39,252 bases of DNA from an uncultured Lachnospiraceae bacterium (lineage in GTDB: Bacteria > Bacillota > Clostridia > Lachnospirales > Lachnospiraceae). The translations under genes were made by a program, and so were the position numbers. The stretch lies in NCBI GenBank assembly GCA_910585605.1, contig CAJUFL010000032.1, forward strand, positions 1-39,252, read 5' to 3'. Shown here piece after piece: positions 33,089-39,252 of this stretch (within the stretch, counting starts at the first letter, position 1; each line of letters starts with the position of its first letter). The notes below the pieces were generated by a model. That model did not search any database. It saw only the letters and a program-made list of their open reading frames with translations, and was not told the origin of the DNA.

Positions 33089-33300
33089 TACACTCCTCCT
33101 TGCTCCACTCCGTCATTCAGGCTGTACCGGCACCTTCACCAACGTACCAACCGGAATTTATGCTATGCCTATTGTAGCATAGAACAAAAAGAAACTCTAG
33201 GATATTTTACCGTAATCCCCGATATTATTACAGCCCAGCCATAAAAAGCGGCTGTCCACTCCGGATGACGGATAAGTTTATAATTATTTCAGTGTTTAAT
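33089..33300. other. 212-bp region upstream of hprK
   Basis: Holds a weak hprK promoter candidate (TAGAGT, 17 bp, TACAAT, reading minus, -10 near 33173-33178) and an imperfect inverted repeat around AGCCATAAAAAGCGGCT (33238-33254). The repeat could end the secretion-locus transcript, but no clear T-run follows. No gene. Confidence 0.35.
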
Positions 33301-34212
33301 TCATTTACAGAATATAACAAGATTAATATATGCAAGATTCATTTCCACATAGTACTGTTCCAGTTCATATTGTGCTTTTGCCACAGCTGTCTCCTGCTGC
33401 TTAAACTCCATCTTCGAAATCTCCCCCGCATCATACAAAAGCTTTGCCGCCGCCTGCTGCATTTCCAATGCATCTATTTCCATCTCCTTTGCCCCTGCAT
33501 ATGCCAGTGCATTTTGATATCCTGTTACATATCCTGCCATCGTCATATGATTTTTAGCCGGATACTGATTTAAGTAATCATTAACACTTTGAACATCCTT
33601 CTTTTCCTTTATCACATAGGAACTGTAATCAAGATTGTTTTCTTTCAAAAAAAGAACATTATAATCCCTTTGGTTCTTCGCCACTGTTAACTGTGCCTCC
33701 ACAGATGCCTGTTTTGCCTGATACGATTGCAAATCAGCTGCCGTAATTTCTCCCAGACTATACATTTTCTTACATGCATCCACTTCCAGATTAATATATT
33801 CAAGATATTTTTGCAGATAAGTAATCTCACAATCGTACTGATACCTGTTGCAATAAAATATAAGCCCCTGATAATACAAAGCATCTTCCTCTGACAGTCT
33901 TTCCATATCCTGTACCCGGATATCATCCTCTGCCTCTTCCCCACCATCATTGCCACCGGACATTTCATCTTTTAGGGAAGCCTCTTTCCCGTCATTCTCA
34001 TCCTTTTCCCCTTCTATGTCATTTTCCTTCGGAGCTTCCACCTGCTCTTCCGTATCTAAATTTTTTTCCATTCCCTGTTCTTCAGAAGAGTCCTGCCCTA
34101 CAGACGGCGTATTTTCCGTTTCGTAAATTTCACTGGCAACGGTCTGGAATTGTCCGATTATCATAAATCCTGCCACTATAGATAATAACAGCAATATATT
34201 CTTCTTTTTCAT
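33301..34212 (-). CDS. secreted TolC-helix-like coiled-coil protein of the secretion locus
   Basis: 303 aa. A signal peptide (MKKKNILLLLSIVAGFMIIG, cleavage near TVAS-E) is followed by a strongly acidic Glu/Asp/Gly/Asn linker (about 30-95). A long helical region has two similar segments (MYSLGEITAADLQSYQAKQA..EAQLTVAKNQRDYN and LYDAGEISKMEFKQQETAVAKAQYELEQYY). The L-x-x-x-G-x-[IV]-[ST] turn between helices is characteristic of TolC/OEP repeats. Gram-positive cells have no outer membrane, so it may extend the HlyD adaptor through the wall. It follows the HlyD gene by 60 bp, with AAAGGAGTGG as SD. Confidence 0.72.
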   Translation of the reverse strand: MKKKNILLLLSIVAGFMIIGQFQTVASEIYETENTPSVGQDSSEEQGMEKNLDTEEQVEAPKENDIEGEKDENDGKEASLKDEMSGGNDGGEEAEDDIRVQDMERLSEEDALYYQGLIFYCNRYQYDCEITYLQKYLEYINLEVDACKKMYSLGEITAADLQSYQAKQASVEAQLTVAKNQRDYNVLFLKENNLDYSSYVIKEKKDVQSVNDYLNQYPAKNHMTMAGYVTGYQNALAYAGAKEMEIDALEMQQAAAKLLYDAGEISKMEFKQQETAVAKAQYELEQYYVEMNLAYINLVIFCK

Positions 34213-34272
34213 TTCACCACTCCTTTGATTGTAACCAATTTTGCTTTACAAAGTCTACTTTACACTATCCTC

Positions 34273-35781
34273 TTAACGTTCTTTCAATCCTCTGTCTAAT
34301 GCATCGGTCAGCGGCTCTAGGAAGAATTCAATAATACGTCTCTTATCCGTCTTGATTTCCACCGTACATTCCATCCCCTGTGAAATCTCCATCCGGCTTA
34401 CGTTATCACTGTCTAACAGTACATTCACCTTATATATCTTCTGCATCTGTTCATTTTCAATTGCATCCGGGCTGATATAAACAACCGTACCTCTCAGTTT
34501 TCCGTATTTCTGGTAATCATAAGTATCTACCTTGATATCCACATCCTGTCCGATCTCCACATATCCGATATCACTGTTATGAACCTCTGCTTCCACGACC
34601 ATGGTATTCGAATCCGGAATGATCTGGGCAACCACTTGTGTCGGTGTCACAACCGCTCCCTCTTTATCTACTTCCAGAGACTTTACAACTCCGTCATAAA
34701 GGGCAATGATATCTTTATTCTCGTACTGGTTATATTGTTCTGCTATCCTGATATCATATTGTTTCAATTCATCCAGATACTGCTGTTTCATCTCATACAA
34801 TTTCTCATTTCTCTGCTCTCTTGCCGTTTCCAAATTCGTCACGGCCGCCTCATAATTTTGTTTTCTCTCTTCTACAGCCCCCTGCTGATTCTGAAATTCA
34901 TTTTTGCTCTCCTCAATCTGATAGGAGGCATTTGCACGATTCCCCTTTTGAGACAATGCTTCATTCTGGATATCTATTTTTTTAATGGCAATCTGTTTTT
35001 TCAGATTGTCTGCCTCATTTGTCTTCGTTTCCCACTCAGATTTTGACTTTGCACCGGCTTCATATAATTCTTTATATTTTTCTGCCTCAGCAGCTGCATA
35101 CTTATAATTATCCTCCAGTATTTCTAATTCCATCTTTAACGTACTTCCAAGCTTAACTGACTCTTCCTGCAATTCTTTCTGTTTTTCCAGATAATCTGTT
35201 TTACCTTGTCCACTGCTAACGTTACTGTCGGCAAGATCATATTGATTCTTTGCTGCCTGTACTGCTATTTCATATTCCTCCAAAGATAACCGGTCTGCCT
35301 CATCCATAGAAATCATGGCTTCCAGTACTTCTCTTTGTTCCGCACTATAATTTCCATTCCGATATTCTGTAAGCCTTTTCCCTGCCAACATTCCATTAAG
35401 AAGTGTAATCCGCAGTTCCAGCAGGCCAATTTCTCCTTCGCTGTAATCAATATTTTTCTGCTCTATATTTTTATCCATACAATACAGGACATCTCCCCGG
35501 CGTACTTTTTCCCCCTCTTTTACCTTAATCTCCGTCACAATACCGGTTTCTGCCGCCTGCACTTCCTGAATTCCTTCATCTGCCATAATCTGGCCTCTTG
35601 CAGTCGCCACCTCATCCATCTTTCCGAAACAGGTCCATAAAATAAATGCAAAAAGCAGTAAAAACACAAGCCATATAATGATATTACCAAGCGGTGCGGT
35701 CGGACGCTCCACAATTTCCAAAGCCTCCGGCAGAAATTCAACACGCAGCTTATTAAATTGTTTCCGATTCTTTTTCTCCAT
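34273..35781 (-). CDS. HlyD-family secretion adaptor (membrane fusion protein)
   Basis: 502 aa. One N-terminal membrane helix (PLGNIIIWLVFLLLFAFILWTCFG, about 27-52), then the lipoyl/barrel-sandwich half QAAETGIVTEIKVKEGEKVRRGDVLYCMD. A long coiled-coil hairpin follows (about 120-345; MELEILEDNYKYAAAEAEKYKELYEAG), then the second lipoyl half ALYDGVVKSLEVDKEGAVVTPTQVVAQIIPD and the beta-barrel DIGYVEIGQDVDIKVDTYDYQKYG. This is the type I secretion or bacteriocin-export adaptor layout. It starts 10 bp after the ABC-exporter remnant, consistent with a former ABC-HlyD pair. Confidence 0.93.
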   Translation of the reverse strand: MEKKNRKQFNKLRVEFLPEALEIVERPTAPLGNIIIWLVFLLLFAFILWTCFGKMDEVATARGQIMADEGIQEVQAAETGIVTEIKVKEGEKVRRGDVLYCMDKNIEQKNIDYSEGEIGLLELRITLLNGMLAGKRLTEYRNGNYSAEQREVLEAMISMDEADRLSLEEYEIAVQAAKNQYDLADSNVSSGQGKTDYLEKQKELQEESVKLGSTLKMELEILEDNYKYAAAEAEKYKELYEAGAKSKSEWETKTNEADNLKKQIAIKKIDIQNEALSQKGNRANASYQIEESKNEFQNQQGAVEERKQNYEAAVTNLETAREQRNEKLYEMKQQYLDELKQYDIRIAEQYNQYENKDIIALYDGVVKSLEVDKEGAVVTPTQVVAQIIPDSNTMVVEAEVHNSDIGYVEIGQDVDIKVDTYDYQKYGKLRGTVVYISPDAIENEQMQKIYKVNVLLDSDNVSRMEISQGMECTVEIKTDKRRIIEFFLEPLTDALDRGLKER

Positions 35782-35791
35782 ATGTAATCTC

Positions 35792-36103
35792 CTACCTGTT
35801 CATCTGCTGCTGTAACAGTAAATGATAATATATCCCCTTTTTATCAATCAGATTCTCTATTGTTCCGTATTCCGCAATACTGCCCTTTTCCACTACCATA
35901 ATCGCATCTGCATCCTTTAATGTTGACAGACTGTGGGCAATGATAATGACTGTACGATCCTTGCAAATCTGTTTCAGGTTATTTTGAATAATACTCTCCG
36001 ATTCATAATCAAGGGCAGATGTTGCCTCATCAAAAATCAATATCTTCGGATTGGTAAGAAGTGCCCTTGCAATTGCAATCCGCTGTTTCTGCCCGCCGGA
36101 AAG
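35792..36103 (-). pseudogene. C-terminal remnant of a type-I-secretion ABC exporter
   Basis: The final 103 residues of an ABC exporter nucleotide-binding domain: signature LSGGQKQRIAIARALL, Walker B ILIFDEATSALD and H-loop IIIAHSLSTL, ending at QQQMNR. The membrane domain, any peptidase domain, Walker A and Q-loop are all missing. Upstream sequence is not ABC but the effector's low-complexity tail, joined in frame at GGTD-LSGGQ. By itself it cannot hydrolyse ATP. Confidence 0.9.
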
Positions 36104-36818
36104 GTCCGTTCCTCCATCAGTATCCCCTTTATGTGTACCGTCTGACGTCTGGTCCTGTGATTTGGTATTTGTTCCTGTATCCTGATGTCCGGAATCCGAC
36201 CCTGTGTCTGTCGTATCCTTCTTTGTTCCGGTTTCTCCTGTTTCTGAATCTATTTCCTTATTTTTATGTATATCTTCCCCGTTTTGAGACCCAGTGGCAG
36301 TTCCCTCTGTATTCGAAGAGGCTTTTTGTTCATACTTATGTTTTATATAATCATTTGAATTCATTTCAGATACACGATTATCCGGTATAATGTCATCAAC
36401 ATATTTTTCTATAGATGAATTATCAAATGACTGCCCTACCTTGTTTCCTGCACTATCTAAATATGTTTGGGTATTTTTCATATCCTCTGTAATCCAATCT
36501 TTGACAGCAGCAAATCTATCTAATTCATCCATCGCCATAAGTTCTGCCTTTGTATATCCACCCATTTTGGCATCATCTGCTGCATTCTTAAGCCAGGCTG
36601 GCAGTTCTTCCATTTCGAAAATTCTCTGATTACCTGCTGTTGTACATAAAGAATAGGCATCCCCCTTTGTATCCGCAGCAAATTTACGGGATATTTCATT
36701 CCAAAAACCTGTTCCTGTTTTTCCCTCATATGTACTGGTATCGTAGAGCCACTTGTTCGTAATACTTTTAAATGCATCCTTATTCTCAATAGTTTCCGGA
36801 TAATTATTGTTTATTACA

Positions 36819-36823
36819 TTTTT
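36819..36823 (-). other. homopolymer frameshift site in effector copy C
   Basis: Five A on the coding strand where six would keep the frame open through both halves, judged by the paralogous copies. It may be a true inactivating deletion, a phase-variable slip site or a read error. The sequence alone cannot tell. Confidence 0.75.
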
Positions 36824-37111
36824 AATATTTTTTCAAACCTCTTATCACTCAAAAATTTTGATGCTTCTGTCCGCCTAATTATTCGAATATTGGAGTTGTT
36901 ACCTGATGACAAGTTTTTTATAAATGCATCATCTTCTCCACTGAAAAACACAGTAAGTGCATCATCCTTTGCAATAGGATCAACAATAGAACGGGTTGAA
37001 ACACACTCCTTTAAATCCTCATATGTAACTGTTTCGCCATTCTCAATCATTTCCAATAATTTATCAAAAACTTCTTGATTACTTAGCCCTTTTGTATTCA
37101 TTTATACTCTC

Positions 37112-37516
37112 CTAAAAATTTATTATTGTCTTTCCAGTCTTATTAAGCAATGATTCATCCATATTAAATAAATAAGTAGCATCTCCATCAAAACCATATA
37201 CTTTCATTGCCTCTCTCAAATCTGCTATAATCTCATCTCTATAAACTTCTATATTTTTGGGAATATTTATTGCTAACAATTCCCAGATTGTTGTATTTTT
37301 GTTTACAACCTTTTGATGAAGTTTCGATTTAATAATCTTATTTTTCCATATCAATGCAAAGTATATTTCATCTGGCTCTTCATATACCGTTCCATAGTCA
37401 AACAATATAATATTCTTTTCTTCATCAATTGTGCAAAACCACAGTTCTATTATCTCCCCATCCACTTCATATTCCTTTATACTTTCTTTAGGTATCTTTA
37501 TGTTTTTAAATGCCAT
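37112..37516 (-). CDS. small partner protein of effector C (putative immunity or adaptor)
   Basis: 134 aa from ATG 37516 (MAFKNIKIPKESIKEYEVDGE), SD AAAGGAGAAAAGAACA. The longer in-frame ORF to 37570 has no SD. An acidic alpha/beta protein homologous to the gene at 38231-38608: shared pattern IDEEKNIILFDYGT...DEIYFALIWKNKII and EIIADLREAMKVYGFDGD. No signal peptide, so cytosolic. Its TAG stop lies within the ribosome site of effector C, which starts 10 bp later, so the two are translationally coupled. Immunity protein for an NAD-consuming toxin or secretion adaptor are the two readings. Confidence 0.75.
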   Translation of the reverse strand: MAFKNIKIPKESIKEYEVDGEIIELWFCTIDEEKNIILFDYGTVYEEPDEIYFALIWKNKIIKSKLHQKVVNKNTTIWELLAINIPKNIEVYRDEIIADLREAMKVYGFDGDATYLFNMDESLLNKTGKTIINF

Positions 37517-37648
37517 TGTTCTTTTCTCCTTTTCATTTATTTTATACATTAATCTGACATTCCATTGCATCTTTATATAATTTAATCCATAATTTTAGTA
37601 TTGTATGTCTATTCTCACTTGCCTTTTGTTAACTATCGTTTATTAAAT

Positions 37649-38218
37649 TTATAATAAATATAAAGTTGTAGTAGCTTTTGTATATCCTCCCATTTTAGCA
37701 CCATCGGGTGCATTCTTAAGCCATGATGGCAGTTCATCCATCGCAAATATTCTGTCCCCAGCCGCTGTCCCGCATAAGGAATAGGCATCCCCCGTTGTCT
37801 CTGCTGCAAAACGGCGGGAAATCCTCGCCCAGAAACCATCTGTCTTAATCCATTTGCCATTTTCATACCGGCTGGCATCGTATAAAATATCTTCAACCTG
37901 AGCTATCACTTCTGGTGTTGATATATTCGGATTGTCACATTTTATTGCATATTGTAAAATATTTTTAAATTTTTTATCATCCAGCAGTTTATATGCCTCT
38001 GTCCGGTTTATCATTCGAACAAAACTGCCTGAATCATTGGAGAAATTTTCTATAAATTTCTCCGTTTCGCCACTATAAAAAACCATAACTGCATTTTTTC
38101 CTGCCACGTAATCTTTTACTGAAATAGTATCCACAATTTTACCCAAATCTTCTACAGATATCTTTTCGCCATTAGTTTTCTTTTTCACCAGTGAATCTAT
38201 TATTTCTTTTGCTGTCAT
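37649..38218 (-). CDS. effector copy B: ADP-ribosyl-cyclase-like protein, C-terminally shortened
   Basis: 189 aa, reading frame intact. Motifs: VFYSG (46-50), NRTEAYK (71-77), GFWARISRRFAAETTGDAYSLC (128-149) and AMDELPSWL (159-167). FW-x(3)-SRRFA is the same as in the ADP-ribosyl cyclase CD38, and the following Glu162 takes the place of the catalytic Glu. It ends GGYTKATTTLYLL, while copy C continues from GGYTKA for another 250 residues, so the secretion-type tail is lost. Start ATG 38218 has AGGAGGATGG overlapping the TAG of the small gene upstream. No signal peptide. Enzymatic identity is inferred from motifs only. Confidence 0.78.
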   Translation of the reverse strand: MTAKEIIDSLVKKKTNGEKISVEDLGKIVDTISVKDYVAGKNAVMVFYSGETEKFIENFSNDSGSFVRMINRTEAYKLLDDKKFKNILQYAIKCDNPNISTPEVIAQVEDILYDASRYENGKWIKTDGFWARISRRFAAETTGDAYSLCGTAAGDRIFAMDELPSWLKNAPDGAKMGGYTKATTTLYLL

Positions 38219-38230
38219 TAATCCATCCTC

Positions 38231-38608
38231 CTAAAAATCTGTCACTGCTTTTTCTTCTTTATCGTCAGGGTCTCCAAAACAACCATATACCATTAGTGCT
38301 TTACGTAATTCAGAAAACACTTCTTCCTTGTTTAAATCCTCTGGTATGAAGATTCTTGTTATCTTCCATTTTCTTGTATCAGAGCCAACAAACTCACTCC
38401 CATCTAAAATCATATCAATCACCCTGCCTTTATATACAAAAGCAAAATACTCATCCATGGGATTATCCTTATCTGTATGATAATTAAACAATATATAATC
38501 CTTCTCCTTGTCGATTGTCCATATTCCCGGTGTATGTTCTTTTTTATACCCGGGTATCAAAAAACTTCTCTCCTCTCCTTCTGGTACAAATTCGTTAATA
38601 TAAGCCAT
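38231..38608 (-). CDS. small partner protein of effector B (putative immunity or adaptor)
   Basis: 125 aa from ATG 38608 (MAYINEFVPEGEERSFLIPGYKK), SD AAAGGAGAAAAGACA, nearly the same leader as the paralogue at 37516. Shared core: W-x-I-D-K-E-K-D-Y-I-L-F-N-Y, then DEYFAFVYKGRVID, IFIPEDLNKEEVFSELRKALMVYGCFGD. Acidic and cytosolic. The stop TAG (38231-38233) is part of the effector B ribosome site. No named family recognised. Confidence 0.75.
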   Translation of the reverse strand: MAYINEFVPEGEERSFLIPGYKKEHTPGIWTIDKEKDYILFNYHTDKDNPMDEYFAFVYKGRVIDMILDGSEFVGSDTRKWKITRIFIPEDLNKEEVFSELRKALMVYGCFGDPDDKEEKAVTDF

Positions 38609-38672
38609 TGTCTTTTCTCCTTTGCATTTTTATTCTATACGTAAAACTCATATTCAACTGTATTATTTCTCT

Positions 38673-39252
38673 TTACCTTAAACATAAAGCTGTAGCAGTC
38701 TTTGTATATCCACCCATTTTGGCTTCATCTGCTGCATTCTTAGGGCAGTTCATCCATCGCAAATATTCTGCCCCCAGCCGCTGTCCCGCATAAGGAATAG
38801 GCATCCCTCTTTGTATCCGCAGCAAATTTACGGGATATTTCATTCCAAAAACCTGTCCCTGTTTTTCCATCATATGTACTTGTATCGTATAACCACCTGT
38901 TTTTGATACTTTTATATAAATCATCATTATGAATAGATTCTGGATAATTTTTATATATAATTGCATCTAATAACTCCTCAAACTCATCATCAGCTAAAAA
39001 TTTTGATGCCTCCGTTCGACGAATGATTCGAATACTTGAATTATTACCTGAAGATAAATTTTTTATAAATGCATCATCTTCTCCACTGAAAAATACAGTA
39101 AGTGCACCATCCTTTGCTATAGGATCAACAACGGAACGAGTTGAAACACATTCTTTTAAGTCTTCATATGTAACCGCTTCATCACTTTCAATCATTTTGA
39201 ATATTCCGTTTAAATAGTGCACTCTTTCCGAAAATTCAGAGCACCCTTTTCC
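38673..39252 (-). pseudogene. effector copy A: partial, frameshifted ADP-ribosyl-cyclase-like gene
   Basis: The frame is open to the window edge (39252; residues ...FSERVHYLNGIFKMIESDE), so the true start is outside. An in-frame GTG at 39222 is probably internal. It keeps VFFSGEDDAFIKNL, RIIRRTEASKFL, GFWNEISRKFAADTK and AMDELP, then stops at 38740-38742. Compared with copies B and C, 8 bases (of CTGCCTGCCTGGCTT) are missing there. After the shift the frame resumes as KNAADEAKMGGYTK and ends TATALCLR at 38673, like copy B. The N-terminal two thirds match copy C and the last part matches copy B, indicating gene conversion. Confidence 0.8.

Larger units (their letters stand above)
35792..37101 (-). 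pseudogene. effector copy C: ADP-ribosyl-cyclase-like domain, one-base frameshift, fused to ABC remnant
   Basis: It reads from ATG 37101 (SD AGGAGA embedded in the stop of the preceding small gene) for 95 codons to TAA 36814-36816, and continues in the next frame to 35792. Adding one A to the five-A run (36819-36823) restores RFEKILKN-VINNNYPETIE and a protein of about 436 aa that aligns with copies A and B. Core motifs after repair: VFFSG (51-55), RRTEA (76-80), GFWNEISRKFAADT (132-145), MEELP (164-168). A Thr/Asp/Ser/Gly-rich acidic tail (about 235-333) follows, then the ABC fragment. Motif order and spacing resemble CD38-type ADP-ribosyl cyclases. Confidence 0.8.

Noticed and set aside
36520..36789. 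Alternative minus-strand frame inside effector C (starting MRIRMHLKVLRT) and similar frames at 37633 and 38673
   Set aside because: They are off-frame readings of the repeated effector sequence. Their mutual similarity only mirrors the DNA repeat. Only the part of the 38673 frame after the 8-bp deletion is kept, as the tail of copy A.
37649..38218. Reading the effectors as double-glycine-leader bacteriocin precursors for a peptidase-type exporter
   Set aside because: The N-termini have no Gly-Gly leader cleavage site (for example MTAKEIIDSLVKKKTNGEK), and the proteins are enzyme-like domains rather than short core peptides.
1..39252. Prophage, integrative element or insertion sequence
   Set aside because: No integrase, transposase, relaxase, terminal inverted repeats or phage structural genes were found. 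The accessory nature of some modules is inferred only from gene content.

Overview
The window reads as a chromosome segment of a low-GC Gram-positive Clostridia bacterium, most likely a gut Lachnospiraceae relative. This rests on AGGAGG ribosome sites and good sigma-A promoters, the Firmicutes-type hprK / glcK / murB / rapZ / whiA / HPr-like gene order, B. subtilis-like ECF sigma/anti-sigma pairs, a MocR regulator and a BlaI repressor. The organism name is an inference. I saw no rRNA, tRNA, CRISPR array, transposase, integrase or phage structural gene.

Left part (1-11.6 kb). An orphan OmpR-type response regulator comes first, then an unrecognised 173-aa gene. Next is a BlaI repressor with a complete promoter and operators but only a stub of its BlaR1/M56 partner, followed by an AEC transporter, a glycerate kinase and a TetR regulator with a 28-bp palindromic operator and a broken SDR gene behind it. 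An ECF sigma factor and its RsgI-like anti-sigma face a heavy-metal operon: a stand-alone HMA chaperone, a CPC-type Zn/Cd/Pb P-type ATPase and a His/Cys-rich secreted peptide. A DUF202 membrane protein and a short-chain dehydrogenase follow and end at a bidirectional terminator.

Middle (11.6-26.9 kb). A probable four-gene operon encodes a STAND/ORC-like ATPase, a kinesin-light-chain-type TPR protein with eight exact-length 42-aa repeats, an ABC ATPase and its permease. A divergent XRE regulator and two small genes, one DUF6809-like, lie beside it. This looks like a sensing or conflict module. Further on are a second ECF sigma factor with a large membrane anti-sigma, a MATE exporter, an AAA-DUF4143 ATPase, a MocR regulator and a 919-aa TPR/Sel1 protein.

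Core block (26.9-33.1 kb). A FliD-C-like protein without flagellar neighbours is followed by an HPr/Crh paralogue that keeps Ser46 but has Glu at position 15, then whiA, rapZ, murB, a ROK glucokinase and hprK. HPr kinase and its likely Ser46-only substrate therefore lie in one cluster.

Right end (33.3-39.25 kb, running off the edge). This is the most novel part. A Gram-positive type-I-secretion-like locus holds a TolC-helix-like secreted protein, an HlyD adaptor and the last 103 residues of an ABC exporter. It also holds three paralogous effector genes whose core (F-[FY]-S-G, T-E-A, F-W-x(3)-S-R-[RK]-F-A, then an acidic Glu-Leu-Pro motif) resembles the ADP-ribosyl cyclase / NAD-glycohydrolase fold of CD38. 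Two effectors are preceded by a homologous small gene whose stop codon is embedded in the effector's ribosome site. The copies are mosaic and decaying. One has an 8-nt deletion, one lacks its C-terminus, and one has a one-base frameshift and is fused in frame to the exporter remnant. I read it as a secreted NAD-consuming effector array with immunity or adaptor partners, undergoing recombination and loss.
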